Source: Bifidobacterium santillanense
GTDB taxonomy: Bacteria; Actinomycetota; Actinomycetes; Actinomycetales; Bifidobacteriaceae
Reading direction: 5' to 3'
Length of the DNA: 64,000 bases
Assembly (NCBI RefSeq): GCF_018555385.1
Contig: NZ_JAFEJS010000011.1
Coordinates: 28,523 to 92,522, forward strand
Part shown: positions 8,654 through 20,520 of the stretch, piece by piece
How positions within the stretch are numbered: the first letter of the stretch is position 1
Layout of the letters: each line of letters begins with the position of its first letter
Position numbers and translations under genes: made by a program
The notes under the pieces: model-generated
What the model was told of the DNA's origin: nothing
Database searches by the model: none
The model's input: only the letters and a program-made list of their open reading frames with translations

Positions 8654-9700
8654 ATGACACAACCGGCGACGCCGACGGCGAAGACGCTCACCTTCGTAGT
8701 TCCGGCCTACAACATGGAGACCTATCTCGAGCGCTGCGTGCACTCGCTCACGGCGGCGAGGCGCATCGACGACATCGAGGTGCTCATCGTCGACGACGGC
8801 TCGAAGGACTCCACGCTCGAGGTCGCGCAGGCGTTCGAACGCCGCCTCCCCGGCGTCGTGCGCGCGATCCACCAGCCGAACAAGGGCCACGGCGGCGCGG
8901 TCAACACCGGCATCGCGGCGGCGCGCGGCATGTACGTGAAGGTCGTGGACGCCGACGACTGGGTCGGTCCGGAGTCGCTCGAACAGGTGATGAGCGTGTT
9001 GCGCGACGAGGCCGTGGGCGACGACCCGGTCGACATGCTCGTGACCAACTACGTGTACGACAAGGTCGGCAAGCGCCACAAGCACGAGGTCAACTTCCGC
9101 CACGCGATGAAGGCGGGGGAGCGCCTCACGTGGGACGACATGGGCCACTTCGGCCTCGCCGAGTACATCCTGATGCACGCGCTGATCTTCCGCACCGACG
9201 TGGTGCGCCGGTCCGGCATGCAGCTGCCCGAGCACACGTTCTACGTCGACTTCATCTACGCGTATCAGCCGTTCCCGTGGGTGCGTTCCCTGCGATACCT
9301 GGACACGCCGTTCTACCACTACTTCATCGGACGTGACGGCCAGAGCGTGCAGACCGACGTGATGATCCGCCGCGTCGACCAGCTGATCCGCGTGAACCAC
9401 TGCATGGTCGAGGCGACGCCGGAGCGCGGGACCGTGCCGGACGGTCTGTACAAGTACATGATCCACTTCCTCGCGATCGAGAGCTCGGTGGCGAGCGTGT
9501 TCCTGATCCTCTCGCGCGATCCGGAGAACTACGAGAAGAAGCGCCAGCTGTGGCGCGACATCGAGGCCCATTCCGAGTCGATCTACAAGGATGTGCGCCG
9601 CAAGCCGATGTCGCGCGCGCTGAACCTGCACGGCTCGGTCGGGCGTTTCGTGATCCGTTGGGGCTACAAGGTCGCCGAGCGTGTCGTCGGCTTCAACTGA
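8654..9700 (+). CDS. Family 2 glycosyltransferase
   Basis: 348 residues from ATG 8654, chosen because GAGGA sits ~10 bases upstream and because it places the GT2 start TFVVPAYNMETYLERC near the N-terminus; a GTG at 8594 would add 20 residues without family character. The donor-binding EVLIVDDGSKDST, the DXD region VKVVDADDWVGPESL and an acceptor-side GHGGAVNTG are all present. No membrane segments are clear. It resembles transferases of surface polysaccharide loci. It is not close to the two GT2 paralogues around glf, so it probably makes a different linkage. Confidence 0.85.
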   Translation: MTQPATPTAKTLTFVVPAYNMETYLERCVHSLTAARRIDDIEVLIVDDGSKDSTLEVAQAFERRLPGVVRAIHQPNKGHGGAVNTGIAAARGMYVKVVDADDWVGPESLEQVMSVLRDEAVGDDPVDMLVTNYVYDKVGKRHKHEVNFRHAMKAGERLTWDDMGHFGLAEYILMHALIFRTDVVRRSGMQLPEHTFYVDFIYAYQPFPWVRSLRYLDTPFYHYFIGRDGQSVQTDVMIRRVDQLIRVNHCMVEATPERGTVPDGLYKYMIHFLAIESSVASVFLILSRDPENYEKKRQLWRDIEAHSESIYKDVRRKPMSRALNLHGSVGRFVIRWGYKVAERVVGFN

Positions 9701-9875
9701 TCCGTCTCGCCCCGTCTGCGGGGTGGCGATTCGGTTTCCCAGATGATCACCCCGATCGGTGCTGGACGTTTCCGTCCCACGTGGTGAGCGCCGGTTGCGG
9801 TTCCTCGGCCTGCGAGTAGGCTTTCTTCGGTTTGCCAGGCGATGAGCCGTTGCGAGAACGAAGGAGTGTGCAATC

Positions 9876-10328
9876 ATGCAGGACGAGAAGAAGAAGTCAA
9901 AGAAGGGCCTGATCATCGGCGTCGTCGCCGTGATCGTGGTGGTCGTGGTCGCCGTCGTGGCGTTCATGCTGACCAACGGCGGCGGCAAGGCCTCCGCCGA
10001 GTCCATCGAGAACTGCCAGCTGCAGGTCGAGGCGCTCGCCGCCCATCAGGAGGACCTGAAGACTACGCAGGAGTCGGCCGACGAGGCGGCCAAGCTCACC
10101 GCCAAGGACGTGCAGGACCCGTCTGTACTCAAGGATCTCAAGGCGGCTCGGGCCGAGGTCGACGCGCTCGGCGACGCGCCGACCTGTCCGGCCAACGGCT
10201 CGCAGCAGGACGTCGACAACGCCATCCAGTCCATCCGCGATTACGCCGACAACCTGCGCGGTGCGACGAGCAGCCTCGACGCCGCCGCCAAGGCCGCGAT
10301 CGCCTCTACCGGCGCCGACGCGGAGTGA
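9876..10328 (+). CDS. Small single-pass membrane protein with extracytoplasmic coiled coil
   Basis: 150 residues. A basic N-terminus (MQDEKKKSKKG) is followed by a Val/Ile-rich membrane segment (about residues 12-32), then an Ala/Asp/Glu-rich, probably helical region outside the membrane. That region has two Cys (NCQLQ and PTCPAN) that could form a disulphide. AAGGAG stands nine bases before the ATG. I do not recognise a family. A strong terminator follows, so it is monocistronic. Confidence 0.75.
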   Translation: MQDEKKKSKKGLIIGVVAVIVVVVVAVVAFMLTNGGGKASAESIENCQLQVEALAAHQEDLKTTQESADEAAKLTAKDVQDPSVLKDLKAARAEVDALGDAPTCPANGSQQDVDNAIQSIRDYADNLRGATSSLDAAAKAAIASTGADAE

Positions 10329-10392
10329 ACCTCAGACTACGTGCTCGGGTCATCCATGATGGCGGTTCCGGCTTACGGATGCGAGCTCGAGA

Positions 10393-10432
10393 CGGTCGAA
10401 GTTGGCACTACGTGCCGCTTCGGCCGTTTTTT
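10393..10432 (+). terminator. Rho-independent terminator
   Basis: CGGTCGAAG (10393-10401) pairs with CTTCGGCCG (10418-10426) through one G-T pair, with an inner GGCAC/GTGCC stem, and six T follow at 10427-10432. Confidence 0.8.
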
Positions 10433-10485
10433 ACATCGCGTACCAAATTCTCTCGGTACAACGCGTCTTTCGCGCTTGATTTCGG

Positions 10486-10744
10486 GTGTTGTCCCAAGCC
10501 GATCTGGGACAACACCCATGTCATGCCCGAATCCGTGAGTTGTCCCAAGATCAAGATCCCCAAAACCGCGGAATTCCAATGAGTGGGTTGGGAAGGTCTC
10601 GGAGGAGGGTTGGCACGATATCCGAAAATCGTCGATTCGCGATGTTGTCCCAAGCGAATCTGGGACAACGCATATTGCGGGACTAAATCCGTGAGTTGTG
10701 CCAAGGGCGGGCTTCCGAACCATGGAATTTCAATGATGAGGTTG
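10486..10744. repeat. Two ~104-bp imperfect direct repeats with an internal TTGTCCCA palindrome
   Basis: Copy one is about 10486-10590 and copy two about 10641-10744, offset 155 bp. Both start with GTTGTCCCAAG, about three further bases, then TCTGGGACAAC (an inverted repeat), continue through ATCCGTGAGTTGT and end with a GGAATTyCAATGA segment and GGTTG. They fill most of the 584-bp gap before ftsY. No ORF with coding character is present. Confidence 0.7.
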
Positions 10745-10912
10745 ACGAAAGCACCAGAAGTTGGCGGATCGTGATGCTTGATCACATGGAAGCATGGTCG
10801 TGCTCCTAGCGGCGAGCTGTTCCGAGTTCGAGGATTGTCTATGTGCGCGGTTCGCTGAGTCCGTTGGACTTGTCGATTGGGGGAATAGGCGCCCTTCATT
10901 AGACTGGGGGTC

Positions 10913-12685
10913 ATGGATAGCAATACTTTGGCCATGATTGGCGTCGGCGTAGTCGCGATCGTCCTGATCCTGCTCGCCGTGTGGTTCTCCAAGTCGCGCA
11001 AGCGCGATCTTGACAAGGTCTTCGAGGAGCGCGAGCAGCTCCACGAGCAGGAGGAGCAGGACAGGCTCCGGGAAGAAGAGGAGCGCAAGGCCGTGCAGGC
11101 CGAGAAGCCCGCTCCGGAGCCTGAGACCCCCGAATCCGCAAAGCCGGAGACGGACCGGAAGCCGTCGACCGTCGAACCCCAGCCCGCCGCGGCGCCGGCT
11201 GTCGAGCCCGAGCCGACTGAGGAATCAGCAGCCGAGTCCAACCCGGCCGCCGAGCAGTCCACCACTGAGGAAGCCGTAGAGGCCGAATCTGCTCCGGCGC
11301 CTGCCCCCGCGGCGAAACCCGCAAAGTCCGAATCGACTGAGTCCTCGGAGCCCGAACCGGCCGCGGAAGCGCCCTCTGAGGCTGAAACCGCTGCCGGCGA
11401 ACCCGCCGAGGAACCGGTTGCCGAGAAGTCCGCGGCCGAGGAAGTCGCCGAGGCCGAGTCGTCCGGCGAGCCCAAGGAAGAGCCGACCTCCGAGGAGCCT
11501 CAGACTGCTGCGGAATCGGCCGTCGAGACCGAACCGATTGAATCCGCCGCCGAGGCGGCCGAGCCCGCGCCCGCGGCCGAGCCGGAACCCGTCTCTGAAC
11601 CCAAGGCCGCCCCGGCCGAGCAGAAGCCCGTCACCGAATCCGCCCCGGTCGCCGAGCCGGAACCCGCTCAGCCCGAGCCGGTTGTTCCTGCGGAGCCGGT
11701 CACCCCGGCCGAACCCGAGCCCGCTCCCGCCCCGGCGAAGCCGAAGACCGAGGCGCCCGAGAAGGTCGGCTCGCGACTGACCCGTCTCAAGGAGAAGCTC
11801 GCCAAGTCGAGCAACCCGTTCGGCAAGGCCCTGTTCAACATCCTCGCCAAGGACAACCTGTCCGAAGCCGACTGGGAGGACGTCGAGGACACGCTGCTGC
11901 TCGCCGACGTCGGCGCCGAGGCGTCGATGGATCTCGTCGACGACCTGCGCACCGACGCCCGCGTCACCGGCAAGTCCACCCCGGACCAGGTGCGCGCCGC
12001 CCTCAAGGAGAAGCTCCTCGATCTGGTCGGACGCGACACCGACCGTCGCCTCAACGCCGACAAGCCCGGCGCGAACAAGCCGAGCGTCATCATCATGGTC
12101 GGCGTCAACGGCACCGGCAAGACCACGACCGCCGGCAAGCTCGCCCGACTGTTCGTCTCCGAGAACAAGAAGGTCGTCATGGGCGCGGCCGACACCTTCC
12201 GTGCCGCCGCCGCCGACCAGCTCGAGACGTGGGGCGCCCGCGTCAACGTGCCGGTCGTCCGCTCCGACAAGGACGGCGCCGACCCGGCGTCCGTCGCGTT
12301 CGAGGCCAGCGCCAAGGCCAAGGAGGACAACGCCGACGTCCTCATCATCGACACCGCCGGGCGCCTCCAGAACAAGGCCAACCTGATGGACGAGCTCGGC
12401 AAGATCCGCCGCGTCACGGAGAAGAACCTGCCGGTCGACGAGGTCCTCCTCGTCCTCGACGCCACCACCGGCCAGAACGGCATGACCCAGGCCAAGGTGT
12501 TCGCCGAGGCGATCGGCATCACCGGCGTCGTCCTCTCGAAGCTCGACGGCTCCGCCAAGGGCGGCATCGTCGTCTCCGTCCAGAAGGCCCTGGGCGTCCC
12601 CGTCAAGCTCGTCGGCCTAGGCGAAGGCCCCGACGACCTGGCCCCCTTCGACCCCGAAGGCTTCGTAGACGGCATCCTGGCGTAG
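10913..12685 (+). CDS. ftsY: Signal recognition particle receptor FtsY
   Basis: 590 residues. The N-terminus is a membrane anchor (about residues 5-24). A long Pro/Glu/Ala acidic linker runs to about 285, then the NG GTPase domain. Visible motifs are the P-loop GVNGTGKTTT (about 397), DTFRAAAADQL, DTAGR (about 480) and SKLDGSAKGG (about 541). It docks SRP-ribosome complexes at the membrane for co-translational insertion. The acidic linker is longer than in many FtsY proteins, as is common in actinobacteria. The ATG lies about eight bases after a TAGACT -10-like hexamer and has no good ribosome binding site, so the transcript may be leaderless. It is not linked to ffh here. Confidence 0.95.
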   Translation: MDSNTLAMIGVGVVAIVLILLAVWFSKSRKRDLDKVFEEREQLHEQEEQDRLREEEERKAVQAEKPAPEPETPESAKPETDRKPSTVEPQPAAAPAVEPEPTEESAAESNPAAEQSTTEEAVEAESAPAPAPAAKPAKSESTESSEPEPAAEAPSEAETAAGEPAEEPVAEKSAAEEVAEAESSGEPKEEPTSEEPQTAAESAVETEPIESAAEAAEPAPAAEPEPVSEPKAAPAEQKPVTESAPVAEPEPAQPEPVVPAEPVTPAEPEPAPAPAKPKTEAPEKVGSRLTRLKEKLAKSSNPFGKALFNILAKDNLSEADWEDVEDTLLLADVGAEASMDLVDDLRTDARVTGKSTPDQVRAALKEKLLDLVGRDTDRRLNADKPGANKPSVIIMVGVNGTGKTTTAGKLARLFVSENKKVVMGAADTFRAAAADQLETWGARVNVPVVRSDKDGADPASVAFEASAKAKEDNADVLIIDTAGRLQNKANLMDELGKIRRVTEKNLPVDEVLLVLDATTGQNGMTQAKVFAEAIGITGVVLSKLDGSAKGGIVVSVQKALGVPVKLVGLGEGPDDLAPFDPEGFVDGILA

Positions 12686-12755
12686 CCCATCCACGATGTG
12701 AACGACGGAACATCACCCGCGATCGCACGAAGCGAACATCCGTAACAAACGGACC

Positions 12756-12796
12756 AAGGCCCCGAACCAGCCACAACCGCAACGGTTCGGGGCCTT
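12756..12796 (+). terminator. Terminator after ftsY
   Basis: Perfect 13-bp stem (12756-12768 with 12784-12796), 15-nt loop, then TTC. Confidence 0.8.
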
Positions 12797-12820
12797 TCGC
12801 ATGCCCGAACCGACCCCCGC

Positions 12821-12861
12821 GCGATTAACAATCGCGTAACCTGCCGTAACGAAACGAAAAC
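12821..12861 (+). promoter_or_regulatory. Candidate nitrogen-regulator site upstream of amtB
   Basis: A perfect GCGATT-aac-AATCGC palindrome (12821-12835) is followed by GTAAC (12836-12840) and by GTAAC-N6-AAAAC (12846-12861). The second resembles the actinobacterial GlnR box (gTnAC-N6-GaAAC) with one mismatch. Its position ~150 bp before amtB fits nitrogen control; whether this organism has GlnR cannot be told from the window. Confidence 0.4.
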
Positions 12862-13007
12862 CAATCGGGCGTTCACTACCGAACTGTTAGCCCCGCAAGG
12901 GGACGGCAATAACGAACAGAGACCCGACCCGCCGCACGGATCGCGCGACATACGACGCGACGCGCACCGGCCCGCCGGGGAGAGATACATAAGAGAGGGA
13001 GGTAGAC

Positions 13008-14634
<1,627 letters not shown>

Positions 14635-14689
14635 CGGATAGCCACAGACGTCCGGACTTGTTGTAAGGGTTCGGGCCATCAATAGACAG

Positions 14690-14731
14690 GGAATCCCCGC
14701 ATGCCGCTTGTCACAGCCGTGCGGGGATTCC
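14690..14731 (+). terminator. Hairpin between glnK and glnD
   Basis: A perfect 12-bp stem (14690-14701 with 14720-14731) with an 18-nt loop lies in the 155-bp gap. No T-run follows beyond GTCGT, so it may attenuate transcription rather than fully stop it. Confidence 0.5.
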
Positions 14732-14789
14732 GTCGTATTCGGACCGATTTGACGATTGAACGATTGAGGATTGACGTAAAGGAAACACC

Positions 14790-16676
14790 ATGACCAGTGC
14801 GGTGGATGGGTTGAAGCAGCGATTCATGGAACTGAGCCGTCCGGACGACGACGGCGTGTACCGAGGCGGCGCGGCCAAACGCAGGGCCCGTACCGAACTG
14901 GCGATGCGCTGCCTCAAACAGCTGTGGGCCGAGGCCGTCGACGGCGTGAGCTTCGCCGTGCCCGACCACGGCATCGGCTTCGCCGCCGTCGGCTCGCTCG
15001 CCCGCGGCCAGATAGGCCCGTCCTCCGACCTCGACCTCGTCATCATCTACGACCCCCACGCGATCAACGACCAGCAGCTGAACGAACTCGCCAACAAGCT
15101 GTGGTACCCGCTGTGGGACTCCGGGCTCGACCTCGACCACTCCATCCGCACGCGCCAGCAGTGCGAGTCGGTCACCGACCACGACCTGCCCGCGGCGATG
15201 GGATGGCTCGACGTCGACCCGATCGCCGGCGACACCGCGCTCATCACCGAGACCTCCAACTCCATTCTCGAACGCTGGCGCAAGGCCGCGCGCAAGCGCC
15301 TGCCCGAACTCCTCGACTCCGCCAAGTCGCGCCTCGACGAGTTCGGCCGGCTCCAGTACCTCAACCAACCCGACGTCAAGGAGGCGCGCGGCGGCCTGCG
15401 CGACTCGGTCCTCGTGTCCGCGCTCGCCGTCTCCTGGCTGGCCGACCGCCCGCACGGCGTGTACGACGAGGCCGTCGAACGCCTGCTCGACGTGCGCGAC
15501 TGCATCCATCTGGTCGCGAACAAGGACACGAACCTGCTGCTCACGCCCTATCAGGACAAGGTCGCCGCGATGCTCGGCCTCGCCGACCCGACCCTGCCGT
15601 CCGGCGGCGAGCGCGAGGCCAAGGCGATCGAGGACATGCAGACGATGCTCGCGCGCATCGGCCGGCGCATCGCGTTCTCGCTCGACTCGACCGCCTCGCG
15701 CGCCGAGCATTCGCTCACGCACGAGAAGCCGCGGTTCGCGTTCTTCCAGATGTTCTCTCAGCGCGCCGGCGGCCATCGCGAGGCGCCGAAGTTCGACATC
15801 CTCGCCCCCGGCGTCGCCGCGCACGAGGGTGAGATCGTGCTCGCCCCCGGCGCCGACCCGTCGGCCGATGCGTCGCTCGCGCTGCGCGTCGCCCTCGAGG
15901 CCGGTCGCCGCGAGCTGCCGATCAACCCGGGGACGCTCACGAATCTGCGCCGCTGCCCGATCCACTCCAATCGTTGGGATGCCGACACGCGCGCCCTGTT
16001 CGTCGACCTGCTCGCGTGCGGCCCGTCGCTGCTGGACGTGTGGGAGGAGATCGACTTCGCCGACATTCCGGGCAAATGGATGCCCGAATGGCTCGGTATC
16101 CGCAACCGTCCGTCGGTGTCGGCCGCGCACCGCTACACGATCGACCGTCACACGATCGAGGTGGTGACGCGTCTGGGCCACGACTGCGGGTTCCCGTCCG
16201 CAGCGGCCCGTTCGGGGAAGGTCGACGGCGAGATCGCCGGATCCGACGGCGTGGTGCGCTACGACGACCACCACTACACGGCGCTGCTGCTCGCCGGACT
16301 GCTGCACGACATCGGCAAGCGCTCCGGCGTGGCCGACCATGCGGCCGAGGGCGCGCGCCATGCGCCGGTCATCGCCAGGCGCATGGGCTTCGACGACGAT
16401 ACCGTGCGCATGGTCACGCTCCTCGTGCGCGAGCATCTGACGCTGAGCGAGTTCGCCACCGGGCGCGATCCGAACGATCCGGCGACCGGGCGCGAGCTGG
16501 CTGACCGCGTGGGACATGATCCGGTGCTGCTCGACATGCTCTACGATCTGACGCGCGCGGACGGGTCGTCACTCGGGGCGACGCCCGAGGAGGCGATCAC
16601 CAAGCGGTACGGGTGGAGCAAGTGGAGGGAGACGTTAGCGCGCCAGATGGTCGCGGCGGTGCGCGCACAGCTGTGA
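14790..16676 (+). CDS. glnD: PII nucleotidyltransferase GlnD, short form lacking ACT domains
   Basis: 628 residues. The nucleotidyltransferase active site is GSLARGQIGPSSDLDLVI (about residues 68-85). The middle has the GlnD-associated helical region (VKEARGGLRDS). An HD phosphohydrolase domain shows LLHDIGKRSG (about 505) with HAPVIARRMGF and VREHLTLSE. It modifies PII at the T-loop tyrosine (uridylylation in proteobacteria, adenylylation in corynebacteria and streptomycetes) and reverses it. The protein ends soon after the HD domain, so the two C-terminal ACT domains that sense glutamine in E. coli GlnD (~890 residues) are absent. Context with amtB-glnK leaves little doubt about identity. 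Confidence 0.9.
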   Translation: MTSAVDGLKQRFMELSRPDDDGVYRGGAAKRRARTELAMRCLKQLWAEAVDGVSFAVPDHGIGFAAVGSLARGQIGPSSDLDLVIIYDPHAINDQQLNELANKLWYPLWDSGLDLDHSIRTRQQCESVTDHDLPAAMGWLDVDPIAGDTALITETSNSILERWRKAARKRLPELLDSAKSRLDEFGRLQYLNQPDVKEARGGLRDSVLVSALAVSWLADRPHGVYDEAVERLLDVRDCIHLVANKDTNLLLTPYQDKVAAMLGLADPTLPSGGEREAKAIEDMQTMLARIGRRIAFSLDSTASRAEHSLTHEKPRFAFFQMFSQRAGGHREAPKFDILAPGVAAHEGEIVLAPGADPSADASLALRVALEAGRRELPINPGTLTNLRRCPIHSNRWDADTRALFVDLLACGPSLLDVWEEIDFADIPGKWMPEWLGIRNRPSVSAAHRYTIDRHTIEVVTRLGHDCGFPSAAARSGKVDGEIAGSDGVVRYDDHHYTALLLAGLLHDIGKRSGVADHAAEGARHAPVIARRMGFDDDTVRMVTLLVREHLTLSEFATGRDPNDPATGRELADRVGHDPVLLDMLYDLTRADGSSLGATPEEAITKRYGWSKWRETLARQMVAAVRAQL

Positions 16677-16694
16677 TTTTGTTGGTGGGTGGGC

Positions 16695-16857
16695 GTGAGG
16701 GGCGACGGTTTCCCGTTCGCGACACGCTCCGGGCGCCAGCTGACGCTGGCCTTCGCAGCGCAGCTGCTCACTTCGCCTAGGAGCAATCCACCGGATTGCT
16801 CCTTTACGGCTCAGCAGCCAAGCCTACGGTCGCGAACGGGAAACCGTCGCCCCTCAC
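16695..16857. repeat. Palindromic intergenic element with 29-bp terminal inverted repeats
   Basis: Perfect 29-bp inverted repeats (16695-16723 with 16829-16857) enclose 105 bp. Inside is an 11-bp hairpin, 16779-16789 with 16793-16803, with a 3-nt loop (ACC; GGT on the other strand), flanked by further short stems. It starts 18 bases after the glnD stop. No ORF is present. The architecture resembles a miniature non-autonomous element and is shared in part with 40773-40929 and 55667-55970. Confidence 0.75.
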
Positions 16858-16974
16858 TTCGTTGCGTACGGGTGTTACGCGCGCACCGCCGCGACCATCT
16901 GCCGCGCCAGAGGTTGGGAGCGGCTGGGGTGAAGTGCACATGGGGTGTGTGCGGTGCGACACGCGGGGGAGGGT

Positions 16975-17099
16975 TGTGGATAAGAAAAAGTTATCCACAT
17001 TTTTGGGGGTGATGAGGCGGAAAATGGCTTGAGTTATCCACAACGTGGGGATAACTTGGTGGATAACTTGGGGATAAGCGGGGGATAAGTTGGGGATAA
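16975..17099. promoter_or_regulatory. Dense DnaA-box array
   Basis: Exact TTATCCACA boxes occur at 16975-16983 (minus orientation), 16991-16999 and 17034-17042. They are followed by five same-orientation one- or two-mismatch TGTGGATAA variants starting at 17046, 17058, 17069, 17080 and 17091. The variants step 12, 11, 11 and 11 bp, about one helical turn. The region is non-coding, between glnD and the MATE gene and ~1.8 kb before dnaB. It would bind DnaA; origin, titration site or DnaA-controlled promoter are all possible. Confidence 0.75.
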
Positions 17100-17333
17100 C
17101 TTCTCCGGCGTCAAACGGCGACTTGCTTGACGTGGAATCGCGTGGTAATCGAGGCTGAACGGCTGGTGAACGGATGCATGCGCGAGGTGGAAGACTCCCG
17201 TGATCGATGCCTCATCCGTGTGCATGGCACGGAGATGAAGCCATACGCGTTCTCGGTCCGCACGCAAGAGGGGAGTCGTTGCGTGTAGGTTGGGGCGGGA
17301 TCGCAGATGGAACGGTCCGCGGAGGAGAATGAC

Positions 17334-18743
17334 ATGGAGCGACGTACGACGGGACCGAAGCAATCCGGCGATGGGGTGTCCGGTGGAGCATCCGGCGGCG
17401 GGATGCCCGCCGGGGCGTCGGACATGCGTTCCACGTACCGCCGCATCCTTGCGCTGGCGGTGCCCACGTTCGGGCAGCTCATCGCGGAGCCTGCGTTTGT
17501 CCTCATCGATACCGCGATCGTCGGGCACATCGGCGACGCGGCGCTCGCCGGCCTGTCGATCGGCTCGACGATCATCCTCACGGCCGTCGGCCTGTGCATC
17601 TTCCTCGCGTACTCGACCACCGCGCAGGTCGCGCACCTGCTCGGTGCGGGCCGCCGGCGCGAGGGCCTGCAGGCCGGCATCGACGGACTGTGGCTCGCCC
17701 TCGGCATCGGCGTCGTGCTCGGCGTCGGCCTGTTCGCGGCCGCCGAACCGCTGTGCCGCGCGCTCGGCGGACAGGGCGCGGTGCTTGATCAGGCCGTCGC
17801 CTACACGCGGGCGGTCGTGCTCGGCGCGCCCGGCATGCTGCTCGTCTACTCCGCCAACGGCGTGTTCCGCGGACTGCAGAAGGTGCGCATCACCCTGATC
17901 GCCGCGGTCGGCGGCGCCCTGCTCAACACCGTGCTCGACGTGCTGTTCGTGTTCGGCTTCGGCTGGGGCATCGTCGGCTCCGGCGTGGCCACGCTGATCG
18001 CGCAGTGGTACATGGGCCTGTTCCTCGCCGTCCCCGCGGTCCTGTGGGCGCGGGCCGACGGCGCGAGTCTGTGCCCCAGCGCGGCCGGCATCGCGCGCGC
18101 CGGCGGCGACGGACTGCCCCTGTTCGTGCGCACGCTCGCCATCCGCGCCGCGATGGTCGCGACCGTGGCCTGCGCCGCGCGAATGGGCACCGAGGTGCTC
18201 GCCGGATTCCAGGCGGTCAATTCGTCGTGGAACTTCGCGATGAACATGCTCGATTCGGTCGGCATCGCCGGCCAGACGCTGGTCGGCTCGGCGCTCGGCG
18301 CCGGCGCACTGGCCCGCGCCCGAGGACTCACCCGTGTGACCGGACACATGGGGCTCGCGGTCGGCGCTGTCATCGGCGTCGGCTTCGCGCTCGCCGGCCT
18401 GTTCGCCGGGCACCTCTTCTCGCCGAACCCCGCGATCCAGCTGCTGGTCGCGGTCGGCATGGTCACGATGGGCCTGTTCCTGCCGCTGCAGGGGTGGATG
18501 ATGGCGCTCGACGGCATCCTCATCGGCGCGCGCGACTACCGCTACCTTGCCGCGACGTGCCTGGCGACGGCAACCGCGTACATTGCGGCCCTGCTCGTCC
18601 TGACCGGATTCGTCACGCCGTCGCTCCCGAACGACCTCGCCCGCACCGTGCTGCTCTGGTCCGCGTTCAACGTCGTCCTCATGGGCGGCAGGGGACTGGC
18701 CAACGGCCTGCGCGTGCGCGGCGGTGGGTGGCTGGACGTCTGA
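17334..18743 (+). CDS. MATE family efflux transporter (DinF-like)
   Basis: 469 residues from ATG 17334, preferred because GGAGGAG lies six bases before it; ATG 17307 is in frame but without such a site. Twelve hydrophobic segments follow a polar Gly/Ser-rich N-terminal ~30 residues. The first helix has AVPTFGQLIAEPAFVLIDTA, then IVGHIGDAALAGLS, which place it in the DinF branch of MATE proteins, H+- or Na+-coupled drug or metabolite exporters. The second half repeats the fold (NSSWNFAMNMLDSVGIAGQT). Substrate unknown. It follows the DnaA-box array. Confidence 0.9.
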   Translation: MERRTTGPKQSGDGVSGGASGGGMPAGASDMRSTYRRILALAVPTFGQLIAEPAFVLIDTAIVGHIGDAALAGLSIGSTIILTAVGLCIFLAYSTTAQVAHLLGAGRRREGLQAGIDGLWLALGIGVVLGVGLFAAAEPLCRALGGQGAVLDQAVAYTRAVVLGAPGMLLVYSANGVFRGLQKVRITLIAAVGGALLNTVLDVLFVFGFGWGIVGSGVATLIAQWYMGLFLAVPAVLWARADGASLCPSAAGIARAGGDGLPLFVRTLAIRAAMVATVACAARMGTEVLAGFQAVNSSWNFAMNMLDSVGIAGQTLVGSALGAGALARARGLTRVTGHMGLAVGAVIGVGFALAGLFAGHLFSPNPAIQLLVAVGMVTMGLFLPLQGWMMALDGILIGARDYRYLAATCLATATAYIAALLVLTGFVTPSLPNDLARTVLLWSAFNVVLMGGRGLANGLRVRGGGWLDV

Positions 18744-18909
18744 GGTCGCGCCGTCCGTGGATGCGGACCGAGGTGAGAAGGTCGGGCTTGAACTCCGTTC
18801 AGTCGGCCCGTGTCCGCCGGCTCCCCTCGGCGGGGAGGCCGGGATATCGTCCGACTCGCCGGGAACGTGACGATTCCGCACCGCGCCCTCCCACGGCGCA
18901 CGGTGAATC

Positions 18910-18915
18910 TATACT
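18910..18915 (+). promoter_or_regulatory. -10 element of a probable leaderless dnaB promoter
   Basis: TATACT ends eight bases before the dnaB ATG (18924), so transcription would begin at or next to the start codon, and no Shine-Dalgarno sequence exists. Leaderless mRNAs are frequent in actinobacteria. Confidence 0.55.
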
Positions 18916-18923
18916 GTGGCCTT

Positions 18924-20513
<1,590 letters not shown>

Positions 20514-20520
20514 GAGAGAT

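Noticed and set aside
16975..17099. Calling this the chromosomal oriC outright
   Set aside because: The boxes are strong but dnaA, dnaN and an AT-rich unwinding element were not found; kept as a DnaA-box array only.
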